The notes beneath the pieces are model-generated. The model searched no databases and was not told the origin of the DNA. It saw only the letters and a program-made list of their open reading frames with translations. Position numbers and translations under genes: made by a program. DNA of 64,000 nt from Nocardia sp. alder85J (GTDB taxonomy: Bacteria; Actinomycetota; Actinomycetes; Mycobacteriales; Mycobacteriaceae). Positions 9,564-17,116 of the stretch are shown piece by piece; position 1 is the first letter of the stretch; each line of letters opens with the position of its first letter. Location of the stretch: positions 1 through 64,000 of the forward strand of contig NZ_JAIUCZ020000010.1 in assembly GCF_020176955.2 (NCBI RefSeq), in the 5' to 3' direction.

Positions 9564-9735
9564 ATCCAGGTGCCGGGCCGCCCTTCATCCCGACCCCCGG
9601 GTCCCGCTCGGGCGGATCGCCCTCTGCCGCGCCCCGTTCCCGACTTCTCATCGCTGCCGGGACCAGGAATGTATCAATCGAAATGGCGGCCGGGGGCGGG
9701 TACCCTTCCCTTGCACACAATTGAATGGAGTTGGG

Positions 9736-10671
9736 ATGCAGGCTCTGGTAGTGGGCGACGGTGCACTCGGTCAGGTTTTCGGAATGCGGCTCGGGTCGGG
9801 CGGCGCAGCCGTGAACTACCTGGTCAAACCTGGGCGTACCGGGTGGTCCGACACGGGTCGCACGTTGTATCAATTGCGTAAGTTCGGGAAACCGGTGGTC
9901 CAGCAGCTCCGGCCCGAAGGGGTGCACGCCGAGATTCCGGACCGGGTGTGGGACATGGTCTGGCTGTGCGTCTCCTCGACGGCATTGCGCGAGTCGTGGG
10001 TGTCCGATCTTCGGAGTGCGATCGGCGACGCGACCGTGGTGAGCATCGGTCAGGACATCAACGACCGCCGCGTGCTGGAGGAGGTCTTTCCCGCCGAGCA
10101 GATCGTGCAGGTCGTGCCCACCCTGTTCGCCTATTCGGCGCCCCTGGACGGCGAGGTTCCGGCGCCGGGAATCGCGTACTGGGCGCCGCCGGGCTCGAAG
10201 CTCGAGGTACTCGGCGACCGCACCCGGGCCGAGGCGGTGGTGACCGCCCTGCGGGCCGGTGGCCTGGGCGCTGCGGTCAGTACCAAGACCGGTTCCGGTG
10301 AGGGTGTCGCCGCGCTGACCATGCCGTTCATCGCTGCGCTGGAGGTGGCCGACTGGTCGTTGCCCGCGCTGCGCGCCGACATCGGCCCGGCGGCGGGGGC
10401 CAGCGCCGAGGCCTCGGCGATCGTGGCCGCGCAGGCCGGCGGCCGCGGGCAGAGCATTCCGAAACCGTTGGCGAAGTTGGTGTTCCGGGTGTTGCCCGCG
10501 TTGCCCCCGTTCCCGTTGGCCCGGTACCTGGAAGCCCATTTCACCAAGGTGGGCGATCAGACCAGGCTGATGCTCGACGGCTGGATCGCCGAGGGCGAGG
10601 AGCGCGGCATGCCGGTGGCCCGGTTGCGGGAGCTCCGGACCAGTCTCCCGGTGCTGCGCCCGGCCGTGTGA
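9736..10671 (+). CDS. ApbA/PanE-family (ketopantoate reductase-like) protein
   Basis: 311 residues with an N-terminal NAD(P)-binding Rossmann motif (VVGDGALGQVFG, residues 5-16) and the two-domain layout of the ketopantoate reductase family. The family reduces 2-dehydropantoate or related 2-oxo acids. The C-terminal domain does not let me decide whether this is true PanE, and the gene is not beside pan genes. The ATG at 9736 has GGAG five bases upstream; the longer frame begins inside the preceding terminator. The gene is isolated between two related terminator hairpins. Confidence 0.8.
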   Translation: MQALVVGDGALGQVFGMRLGSGGAAVNYLVKPGRTGWSDTGRTLYQLRKFGKPVVQQLRPEGVHAEIPDRVWDMVWLCVSSTALRESWVSDLRSAIGDATVVSIGQDINDRRVLEEVFPAEQIVQVVPTLFAYSAPLDGEVPAPGIAYWAPPGSKLEVLGDRTRAEAVVTALRAGGLGAAVSTKTGSGEGVAALTMPFIAALEVADWSLPALRADIGPAAGASAEASAIVAAQAGGRGQSIPKPLAKLVFRVLPALPPFPLARYLEAHFTKVGDQTRLMLDGWIAEGEERGMPVARLRELRTSLPVLRPAV

Positions 10672-10701
10672 CGAAGTCCCGTCGCGCCGGCGGATACAGT
10701 A

Positions 10702-10742
10702 CGAGGCCCTGCACGGGTCTGCGGAATCCGTGCAGGGCCTCG
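10702..10742. terminator. Bidirectional terminator, near copy of the purH terminator
   Basis: A perfect 15-bp stem (CGAGGCCCTGCACGG / CCGTGCAGGGCCTCG) around an 11-base loop. It separates the reductase-like gene (+) from the AAA_28 gene (-). Stem bases and the downstream TCCAGGTGCCGG flank are shared with the hairpin at 9527. Confidence 0.85.
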
Positions 10743-10794
10743 TCGTCCAGGTGCCGGACCCCGACTCATTCCGGCCCCCGGGGCTTCGGGGAGG

Positions 10795-11583
10795 TCAGTA
10801 CCGCAGGGTGTAGGCCAGCCGTCGGCGCAGCGATTTCTGCCGCTGGGCGGCCTTGACCCGCTCGTCGTCCTCGATCGCCTCGGTGGCGGTGCCGACCTTG
10901 GCCCGGGCCGTCTCGACGGCCTCCGCCACCGGCATCACGGTGGGCAGGTCGAACAGCTCGACGATCTTGGTGAGCCGCTCCTCCAGCGTGCCGCCGACGA
11001 TCTCGTAGGGCAGGCCCAGGCTCTTGACGACCTGGAGCAGGGTGTCGTCGGACAGCTTGCGGAACGGTTCGGAGACCGGTCGATGCCCGTCCGCGCGGAG
11101 CGGGAATTCGACCGGCAGGTGCACGTACACGTCGTACAGCTTCGCGGCGCGGTCCTTGCAGACCTCGCCGAACAGATCGGTGTACTCCTGCATGGCCGCC
11201 TTGCGGCCGATCCCGGCGATCTTCTTGATCACCCGCAGCGGCAGGCTCGCACCCGGATTGATGCCGAGCTGCATCCGCGCCACCCCGTACACCCACTCGT
11301 GGATGACCGATCCGTCCGAGATGAACGAGTCCAGCTGGGATTCGTTGCGCACCCGTTCCTCGAACCGGCGCATGCCCAGCTGGAGCAGTTCGATCGAGTT
11401 CAGTTCCACCAGACTCTTGCCCGGCGCCACGTCCAGGAGCAGTTGGCGTGCGGTGAGCGCGTGGGTGCGCGGGATACCGGTGACGATCGACAGCGCTTCG
11501 GTGGTGGTCGTCTTCCCGGTCGAATAGGTCCCGGAGATGGCGAGTTTGAGGCTGTCGCGCCGTTGCCCGTCGACGAGGTACAC
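10795..11583 (-). CDS. AAA_28-type P-loop NTPase/kinase (AvrD cluster)
   Basis: 262 residues. A canonical Walker A lies near the N-terminus (G18-TYSTG-K24-T25), and the layout resembles the AAA_28 (NadR/Ttd14-like) nucleoside-kinase family. It shares obvious homology with the gene at 12306 (TGIPR, FISDGS-EWV segments) but keeps the P-loop the paralogue has lost. The start is GTG, eight bases after GGAG in AAAGGATGGAG. It is the last gene of the minus-strand operon with the HAD phosphatase, AvrD-like and KAS III genes. I infer phosphorylation of a pathway substrate, perhaps a sugar; the substrate is not visible. Confidence 0.85.
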   Translation of the reverse strand: MYLVDGQRRDSLKLAISGTYSTGKTTTTEALSIVTGIPRTHALTARQLLLDVAPGKSLVELNSIELLQLGMRRFEERVRNESQLDSFISDGSVIHEWVYGVARMQLGINPGASLPLRVIKKIAGIGRKAAMQEYTDLFGEVCKDRAAKLYDVYVHLPVEFPLRADGHRPVSEPFRKLSDDTLLQVVKSLGLPYEIVGGTLEERLTKIVELFDLPTVMPVAEAVETARAKVGTATEAIEDDERVKAAQRQKSLRRRLAYTLRY

Positions 11584-11631
11584 GGTCTGTCTCCATCCTT
11601 TCGATGACCGGATCGGTGATCGCCGTGGCGG

Positions 11632-12309
11632 TCAGCCGATCCGATCCGTCAGCACTTCCCAGCCACGTTGCCGGGCAACCTGTTCCAGCGCGGGATCCAC
11701 CGGCACCACCGCCGGATGTCCGACCCGTTCCAGGATCGCGACATCGCTGACATGGTCACCGAAGCCGTAGTCGTCGGCCAGATCGTGGCCGGGGTAGCCG
11801 GCCACGAACGCTTCGACGGCGGCCCGTTTGGCGGCGCCGATCAGGGAGCGTCGCACCTCGCCGGTATAGGCGCCGTCGCGCTCCGCCAATTCGGTGCACA
11901 GCAACGGCGCCGGACCGTCGCCGCCCATCTCGGCGGCGATCGGCCGCAGGCAGGCGGTGAACGAGCCGGAGAGCAGGACGGTGGCGACACCCTCGGCGGC
12001 CAGCGCTCGCAGCCTGGTCACCACGGCGGAACGATAGTGCTGATGCGCCCGGATCAGTTCGTGCCAGCCCCCGGCGGCGCTCTCCACCTCCGCCACGGAG
12101 ATGCCCGCCCAGAGCTGGTAGTACTCTCGGTTGAGCGCCTCCCGCGGCGCGCCCGTCTCGGCCAGCCGCCGCATCCGGTTCCGATGGACGGCCAGCACCG
12201 GGGCCCTGCCGGTCGCCTCGAAGAAGAATTCGGCGAAGTGATGCAGCGTGCTGATCCGCAGCAGGGTGTGGTCGACATCGGTGAAGGCGAATGCCGCAGT
12301 GCGGCTCAT
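11632..12309 (-). CDS. HAD-superfamily (SerB-like, subclass IB) phosphatase
   Basis: 225 residues with all four HAD motifs: D11-V-D13-x-T (motif I), LLSGS around residue 114 (II), K161 (III) and GFGDHVSD with D185/D189 (IV). The helical cap lies after motif I, typical of the phosphoserine-phosphatase-like IB subclass. It should be an active phosphohydrolase. The start overlaps the stop of the upstream AAA_28-like gene (ATGA), so the two are translationally coupled. In this operon the likely job is removing a phosphate from an intermediate made by the AvrD/KAS III pair; that is inference. Confidence 0.88.
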   Translation of the reverse strand: MSRTAAFAFTDVDHTLLRISTLHHFAEFFFEATGRAPVLAVHRNRMRRLAETGAPREALNREYYQLWAGISVAEVESAAGGWHELIRAHQHYRSAVVTRLRALAAEGVATVLLSGSFTACLRPIAAEMGGDGPAPLLCTELAERDGAYTGEVRRSLIGAAKRAAVEAFVAGYPGHDLADDYGFGDHVSDVAILERVGHPAVVPVDPALEQVARQRGWEVLTDRIG

Positions 12310-12992
12310 GTGTTCGCCAATTCCTCGGCCGTCGTGGTCGGCGCCGGTTGCTCGGCGGGGAATTCGTCCGGCGCGGGTTCGTCCGTGGCCGACAACGCCT
12401 CGGCGATCGGCCGCTGCAACGGCAGCCGGAACATGTCGGCCACATACGTCAGCGTTTTCTCGACGCCGCCACCGGCGACCAGGTACGGAATACGCAGCGT
12501 ATACAGCGTGTCGATCACGATTCGATCGAACAACAGCGCCGAATCATCCTGCACGGCGTCGTCGTCGGGTTCCGGGCGCAGATGCAGGACGGCATCGTAG
12601 GAATTATTCGCGTAGCGGGCCACCGTGCCGGCATGAGCGGTGAGGAAACTGCTCTCGAAAATGCGGAAGGGAATGACACCCGGATTCCACAGCCACTCCC
12701 GGCGGGACCGGTTCCGCCGCCGGATGTCGGCCGCCACCCATTCCTGGAGAATAGATCCGTCCGAAATGAATCCACCGGTTGCGCGCGCCTCGGAATCGAG
12801 CCGGGACTCGAATGCCCGGAGAACGGGCTCCACCGTGTCGCCGAGGCGTCGGCCGGCATTCGGTACGAGGCTTTCCGCGGATACCGCGACACGAGGTATG
12901 CCGGTGGCCCGCGAAAGCGCGGTGGTCACCGCGTACCGGTCGGCCGGTAAAGCTCCGGTTACGGCGAGCCGTAGCACTGGTGAATCCTTCAT
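12306..12992 (-). CDS. AAA_28-like paralogue with degenerate P-loop
   Basis: 228 residues, paralogous to the 10795 gene: LRLAVTG aligns with LKLAISG, ATGIPR with VTGIPR, and GGFISDGSILQEWV with DSFISDGSVIHEWV. The Walker A is destroyed (G13-ALPADRY replaces GTYSTGKT), so ATP binding in the usual way is unlikely. A regulatory or scaffolding pseudoenzyme is the natural reading. The ATG has AGAGGA upstream. It overlaps the HAD gene by four bases. Base composition is less GC-rich than the core genes. Confidence 0.82.
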   Translation of the reverse strand: MKDSPVLRLAVTGALPADRYAVTTALSRATGIPRVAVSAESLVPNAGRRLGDTVEPVLRAFESRLDSEARATGGFISDGSILQEWVAADIRRRNRSRREWLWNPGVIPFRIFESSFLTAHAGTVARYANNSYDAVLHLRPEPDDDAVQDDSALLFDRIVIDTLYTLRIPYLVAGGGVEKTLTYVADMFRLPLQRPIAEALSATDEPAPDEFPAEQPAPTTTAEELANT

Positions 12993-13080
12993 CGAGATCC
13001 TCTGAGCGATTTATCGAAGCCTGTGGCGAGCATGGTGATCGGATTGTGCGCCGGGACGGCCGGCGCGCGACCCGGACCGG

Positions 13081-14091
13081 TCAGTCGGGTAACTGGTGGG
13101 CCAGCAGGCAGGAACCGGTCACCCCGTTGAACTCCTTGATCGCGATGTCGGCGCTGCGCCACCGATGCCCCGTGCGATCGATGACGGAGACCCGGCGGAC
13201 CTCGGCCGTCCCGTCGAACGACTCGGCGGCCGAGCGGTCCGGACCCGCGACGTTGACCTCCAGCTTGCGCATCCACAGCGTGTTGCTGCTGGTGCGGTCC
13301 AATCCGTCCAGGTGGTACAGCAGGATCTGGGACAGCTGGGCCGCGCCGACCACCGCATCGATGATCGAGGTGGAGTTGCGGTAGGCCGACTCCGCGCCCG
13401 ACCAGACCCGGTCGCTCGCGAGGGCGACCCGCTGGCGGCCGGTGATCCGGGTGACACCCTCGTCGATGACCAGATCGGACGCGGACAGCACGTGTTCCCG
13501 CAGGCCGTCCAGGTAGTGATGCGGCTCCGGGCCGAAAATCCGCGTGAGGTCGTCGAGATGGTCCTGACCGGGCACCTCGACCGTCCCGGAACCGGGCACG
13601 TGCACCAGGGTCAGCGCGCCGGTCAGCGGTCCAACCCGGAACTTGAAGGTGGTCTCCAGGTCGGCTCGGTCGCCCTCGGCGGCGTCGTCCCCCTCGGACA
13701 CGTCCGCGATCCGGGCCTCGACCGGGATGTGATCGAGATCCTCGTGCGGTGCGGTGCCGGCCCGCACGGTGGCGTGCCGGACCCAGGTGCGCGCGGCCTC
13801 CGCCGGACTGAGATCGCGGGTGTGGGTGAGCACCGCATCACACAGCGCGGTGGCCAGGGTGAGCGTGTCGACGCTGCTCACATGGGGTACCAGCTCGTCG
13901 TCGCGCTTGCGGGACCAGTCGGCCGGATAGGTCAGGCGCGCCGTCGCGGTGTGTTCGGCGCCGGGCTGATTGGACCGGGCGATGCGCAGGCCGGTCAGCT
14001 GCTGACCGACATTGCGGTAACCGTCACCGAAGTAGCGGCCCGCGCGTGGTCCGAGCGGCTCGTCGTAACTCGAGAAGGCAGTTGTGGACAT
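13081..14091 (-). CDS. AvrD-family protein (syringolide-type synthase homologue)
   Basis: 336 residues resembling the Pseudomonas syringae AvrD family (N-terminal GPRAGRYFGDGYRNV, and a C-terminal half with YLDGLREHVLS and WRSADIAIKEFNG). In P. syringae, AvrD directs synthesis of syringolides, acyl-sugar elicitors derived from a pentulose and a 3-oxoacyl chain. The gene lies 46 bases downstream of a KAS III gene that could supply a 3-oxoacyl thioester. The ATG at 14091 is chosen because the longer frame to 14334 merely shadows the KAS III gene. Family recognition is from memory of motifs; reaction and product are inferred. Confidence 0.8.
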   Translation of the reverse strand: MSTTAFSSYDEPLGPRAGRYFGDGYRNVGQQLTGLRIARSNQPGAEHTATARLTYPADWSRKRDDELVPHVSSVDTLTLATALCDAVLTHTRDLSPAEAARTWVRHATVRAGTAPHEDLDHIPVEARIADVSEGDDAAEGDRADLETTFKFRVGPLTGALTLVHVPGSGTVEVPGQDHLDDLTRIFGPEPHHYLDGLREHVLSASDLVIDEGVTRITGRQRVALASDRVWSGAESAYRNSTSIIDAVVGAAQLSQILLYHLDGLDRTSSNTLWMRKLEVNVAGPDRSAAESFDGTAEVRRVSVIDRTGHRWRSADIAIKEFNGVTGSCLLAHQLPD

Positions 14092-14137
14092 GCGGAAACA
14101 CCGACTTTCTTGGATTCTCCGAGATGAGCGCGGACCG

Positions 14138-15136
14138 CTATGCGGCTTCGGCGACCGGCGGCATCTCGAACACCTGACCCGCGTAGGACAGGCCGGCGCC
14201 GAAGGAGACCTGGAGTGCCAGCTGTCCGGGCGTGGCCCGGCCGGAGGCGACGAGATCCTCGATGGCCAGCGGCAATGCCGCGGCGGAGGTGTTGCCGGCG
14301 CGCCGGACGTCGTCGGCGACCACGACCGAGCCACCGTGCCAGCCCAGCCGCCGGGACACCGCGTCGATGATGCGGAGATTGGCCTGATGCGGCACGAACA
14401 CCTCGATCTCGTCCAGGCCGACCCCGGCCGCCGCGGCGATCTCGGTGACGATGTCCGGGACCACGGAGGTGGCCCAGCGAAACACCTCGGTGCCGTTCAT
14501 CCGCAGGTAGGGCACCGGGCCCTCCGGCTCAGCCCGGAACTGCTCCCAGGACGGTTCCTGCCGGATCATGTCGGAATATTCGCCCACACTGCCCCACACC
14601 GTGCGGTGGATCTGGCCGCCGGTGGTCCGGGTGACGATCGCCGCGCCGGCACCGTCGCCGAAGATCGGCAATACCGAGCGATCGCCCGGCTCGACATTGT
14701 TGCTGAGTTTCTCCGAGCCGATGACCAGCACATTCTCGGCCTGGCCGGCATTGACCAGCGCGGCCGCCTGTCCGATGCCGTGGGCATATCCGGAGCAACC
14801 GGCCGAGATATCGAAGGCGGCCGGGCGGTGACAGCCCAGTTCGGCGGCCACGATCGCGGCCCCGGACGGAGTCTGGAAAAGAAGGGTGGAGGTCGCCAGA
14901 ATCACGACATCTATTTCCCGGGCATCCATGTCCGCCGCTTTGAGCGCGGCGTGCGCGGCAACCGTCGCCATCGAGAGAACCGTTTCGTGCTTACCTGCGA
15001 AACGTCGTTCTCGGATTCCGGTACGAGTAATTATCCAATCTTCGTCGACCCCCAATTCGGGAGCGATTTCCTCGTTGGTGACTACCCTCTCGGGGCGGTA
15101 GCTCCCAATCATGGAGATGCCGGCGTGTTCTGGCAT
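14138..15136 (-). CDS. 3-oxoacyl-ACP synthase III (KAS III/FabH family)
   Basis: 332 residues with the complete KAS III triad: Cys114 in SAGCSGY, His250 in VPHQANLR and Asn282 in AGNTSAA. The family condenses an acyl-CoA primer with malonyl-ACP to a 3-oxoacyl-ACP. It is the first gene of the AvrD operon rather than part of a fatty-acid locus, so it probably serves specialised metabolism. The ATG at 15136 has AGGGGG seven bases upstream; the in-frame start at 15166 has none. The first 150 codons are noticeably richer in A/T than the core genes. Confidence 0.92.
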   Translation of the reverse strand: MPEHAGISMIGSYRPERVVTNEEIAPELGVDEDWIITRTGIRERRFAGKHETVLSMATVAAHAALKAADMDAREIDVVILATSTLLFQTPSGAAIVAAELGCHRPAAFDISAGCSGYAHGIGQAAALVNAGQAENVLVIGSEKLSNNVEPGDRSVLPIFGDGAGAAIVTRTTGGQIHRTVWGSVGEYSDMIRQEPSWEQFRAEPEGPVPYLRMNGTEVFRWATSVVPDIVTEIAAAAGVGLDEIEVFVPHQANLRIIDAVSRRLGWHGGSVVVADDVRRAGNTSAAALPLAIEDLVASGRATPGQLALQVSFGAGLSYAGQVFEMPPVAEAA

Positions 15137-15245
15137 TTTCCACCCCCTGCGAGGATAGATTTTCACACTTGTGCCAACAAACGTATCACTACCTAAGTAG
15201 ATCCGAGTGAGATCACAACGCTATAACCGCAGTGCAGGGGCCAAG

Positions 15246-15261
15246 TGTGATGAAGGTCACA
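15246..15261. promoter_or_regulatory. Perfect CRP/GlxR palindrome upstream of the AvrD operon
   Basis: TGTGATGAAGGTCACA is an exact TGTGA-N6-TCACA. It lies 110 bases upstream of the KAS III start codon and 147 bases downstream of the lipoprotein stop, so the KAS III operon is the only gene it can serve. The distance is compatible with activation, but no promoter hexamers could be fixed with confidence. Confidence 0.75.
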
Positions 15262-15407
15262 CGAAGTACTCGGCGCGTGGGGTTTCATTCGCCAAAGTGC
15301 AGATCGTTCGCCCGAGGCGCAAACGCGACCGGAACGATTCGTCGAATCGGCGACGTAGATTGTCTATTTGATTGTCAGTGCGGTGAGCGAATCATTCTAC
15401 TCGCAAG

Positions 15408-15860
15408 CTATGTCGAACTGTTGACTTTCCGGTTACCCAGTGGCTGGGCCAGTTGTACTTCGAGTGTGCCGAAAACCTCGATCATCGCGCACATGCGGCC
15501 CACCGCCTCCGGCAGCGTGCCCGCACGCAGGGCGATCGTGACGGCGCCGGTGGTCTCCGTGGTGGTCTCGTCGACGCCGAAGCAGTCCGGCGAGCCGATC
15601 TGGAAGTTCACCGCGATCCGGTGGTCGTCGATCCGGCTCCAACTGTCGAATGCCAGTGGCCGGCTGCCCACGATCGCCGGATTCGCCGTGAAGCGGCGGC
15701 CCAGCTGTGGCTGGGCCTGCTCCGTCGGCGTCGTGACGGTTGTGCCGGCCGCAGCCGGAACAGATTGTGTACCAGTACTACCGGAGTGTCCGCAACCGGA
15801 CGCCATCAGCATCGGCAGGGTCACGATGGCGGCGGCGCGCGCGGCCCGGATCGAGATCAT
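15408..15860 (-). CDS. Small secreted lipoprotein
   Basis: 150 residues with a signal peptide ending in a lipobox (LMASGC, lipidated Cys23). A Ser/Thr/Gln-rich linker and a roughly 100-residue extracytoplasmic domain with two cysteines (Cys93 region and RMCAMIEVFG) follow. The C-terminal half is predicted mixed alpha/beta. No family is recognised. It is transcribed towards the AvrD operon but separated from it by about 270 bases that contain a CRP site, so it is probably independent. Confidence 0.8.
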   Translation of the reverse strand: MISIRAARAAAIVTLPMLMASGCGHSGSTGTQSVPAAAGTTVTTPTEQAQPQLGRRFTANPAIVGSRPLAFDSWSRIDDHRIAVNFQIGSPDCFGVDETTTETTGAVTIALRAGTLPEAVGRMCAMIEVFGTLEVQLAQPLGNRKVNSST

Positions 15861-15965
15861 GGTCTGCAGACCCTAATCGGCGGCCGGGGCCCCGGTCGCG
15901 GCGACCGAGTTCGCCGACGCTGGTCAACGTTCGGCAACGATCGCCGGGGCAGGCGCCTACCGGCC

Positions 15966-15987
15966 AGTATCGTTCGAGAACGATACT
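15966..15987. promoter_or_regulatory. 22-bp palindrome (likely operator) before the lectin/LysM gene
   Basis: AGTATCGTTC-GA-GAACGATACT, perfect 10-bp arms with a 2-base spacer, centred 56 bases before the GTG of the lectin/LysM gene. The spacing and symmetry suit a dimeric repressor near the promoter. It is not the LexA arrangement, whose half-sites point the other way. Confidence 0.65.
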
Positions 15988-16032
15988 TCGCAGTCGGACC
16001 GGCCGTCGATCTTCTCCGGAAAGGATGTTCCC

Positions 16033-16539
16033 GTGGGCGATACGTTGCACGTAGGTGAGGAACTCGGTCTCGGACAGTCGTTGCAGAACGGTGCGTACAT
16101 GCTGACCCTGCAACCCGATGGCAATCTGGTGCTCTCCGAACCCGGCGGCACAGTGGTCTGGGCGGCCCAGACCCACGGCCGGGGCGTCGTGCGCGGCACG
16201 CTGCAATCCGACGGGAACTTCGTGCTGTACGACGGCGACGGCGGCCCGGTCTGGGCGACCGACACCCCCGGCCGGGAGGCCGATCGGCTGGTCGTCCAGC
16301 CCGATCGCGATGTGGTGCTGTACGGCCGCGACGGTGGCATGCTGTGGTCCACCCACACGCACACCGACACCCCGATGGAGGTGGCCGCCCGCACGTACAC
16401 CGTCGCCGACGGTGACACATTGTGGGCGATCGCCGAACGCTTCTACGGCGACGGCAACCGCTTCCCCGAGATCGTCTCCGCCAGTGGGCTGTCCGATCCG
16501 GACTCCGTGATGCCCGGTCAGGTGCTGACGATTCCGTAG
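16033..16539 (+). CDS. Bulb-type (mannose-binding) lectin with LysM domain
   Basis: 168 residues. The first 110 form a B-lectin (beta-prism II) domain with repeated QxDGNxVLY-type sites (LQPDGNLVLS, LQSDGNFVLY, VQPDRDVVLY). The third is altered where the consensus Asn would be. Residues 120-168 form a LysM domain (YTVADGDTLWAIAERFYG). No signal peptide is visible. Similar lectin/LysM proteins occur in mycobacteria. The expected ligands are mannose-type glycans and GlcNAc-containing wall polymer. The GTG start has AAAGGATG upstream. Confidence 0.88.
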   Translation: MGDTLHVGEELGLGQSLQNGAYMLTLQPDGNLVLSEPGGTVVWAAQTHGRGVVRGTLQSDGNFVLYDGDGGPVWATDTPGREADRLVVQPDRDVVLYGRDGGMLWSTHTHTDTPMEVAARTYTVADGDTLWAIAERFYGDGNRFPEIVSASGLSDPDSVMPGQVLTIP

Positions 16540-16556
16540 CGGGACGGCGGGCGGCG

Positions 16557-16586
16557 TCCGCCCGTCACCGGACGGTGACGGGCGGA
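16557..16586. terminator. Bidirectional terminator between the lectin gene and rpsR2
   Basis: 13-bp perfect stem (TCCGCCCGTCACC / GGTGACGGGCGGA) with a GGAC loop, between two converging genes. Confidence 0.85.
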
Positions 16587-16604
16587 GTCGGCCCGGTCGC
16601 GGAG

Positions 16605-16859
16605 CTACCGGCTGGTGAACGGGAGCAGGGCCATCTCGCGGGCGTTCTTGACCGCCACCGCGACCTGGCGCTGCTGCTGGGGAGTGAGTCCGGTGACCCG
16701 GCGGCTGCGGATCTTGCCACGGTCGGAGATGAACGTGCGCAGTAGGTTCACGTCCTTGTAGTCGACCGTCTCGACACCCGCGGCGATCAGCGGGTTCTTC
16801 TTGGGACGGCGCCCCTGCTCGGCACGGGCCTTCTTCGACGGTGCTCGCTTCACGGCCAT
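16605..16859 (-). CDS. rpsR2: Ribosomal protein S18, zinc-independent (C-minus) form
   Basis: 84 residues ending NAREMALLPFTSR, a typical S18 C-terminus. The N-terminal CxxC-type zinc ligands of the ordinary actinobacterial S18 are absent; the protein has no cysteine at all. It therefore matches the rpsR2 (Rv2055c-like) alternative paralogue that mycobacteria make under Zur control when zinc is scarce. It stands alone here, not in a Zur operon with other C-minus ribosomal proteins. A 17-bp dyad at 16978 might be its operator. Confidence 0.93.
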   Translation of the reverse strand: MAVKRAPSKKARAEQGRRPKKNPLIAAGVETVDYKDVNLLRTFISDRGKIRSRRVTGLTPQQQRQVAVAVKNAREMALLPFTSR

Positions 16860-16977
16860 GTCAGCATTCCTTCTCGGTTGCGAGGTCTGCGATCATCTCC
16901 GGCGAGATCTCGTTTCCGGACAAGATCTTTCGGTGGTCCACCAACTCGTTCCGTGGCTGTGGGGAGTATCGGGCCAT

Positions 16978-16994
16978 GATACCGGACCGGTATC
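16978..16994. promoter_or_regulatory. Palindrome upstream of rpsR2, candidate operator
   Basis: GATACCGG-A-CCGGTATC, perfect 8-bp arms around one base, about 120 bases upstream of the rpsR2 start. It contains TGATA/TATCG edges vaguely like Zur boxes, but the GC-rich core is not typical, so the regulator is unknown. Confidence 0.45.
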
Positions 16995-17087
16995 GGAGCC
17001 CGGTCGCCGTAGGGTGGCGCCGGCATCGAAAAAGTCCCCCTGAAGTGATGACTTCGTGTTGTCGCGCCGATATGCTCGAGCGCGAGG

Positions 17088-17116
17088 GCGGGTTCTCCCG
17101 GTCCGGGAGAACCCGC
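17088..17116. repeat. 29-bp near-perfect palindrome in a gene-free region
   Basis: GCGGGTTCTCCCGG-T-CCGGGAGAACCCGC, 14-bp perfect arms around one base. It sits in the 489-base gap 16860-17348, where no convincing gene was found. It does not directly follow a coding region, so it is not an obvious terminator. It could be a cruciform operator, or the stem of an unannotated small RNA. Confidence 0.6.

Noticed and set aside
12306..12992. Treating the P-loop-less AAA_28 paralogue as a pseudogene
   Set aside because: The frame is complete, has a good ribosome-binding site, is translationally coupled to the HAD gene, and keeps the other family blocks.
15966..15987. LexA/SOS box reading of the palindrome before the lectin gene
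   Set aside because: The actinobacterial SOS box is GAAC-N4-GTTC; here the order is GTTC then GAAC with two bases between.
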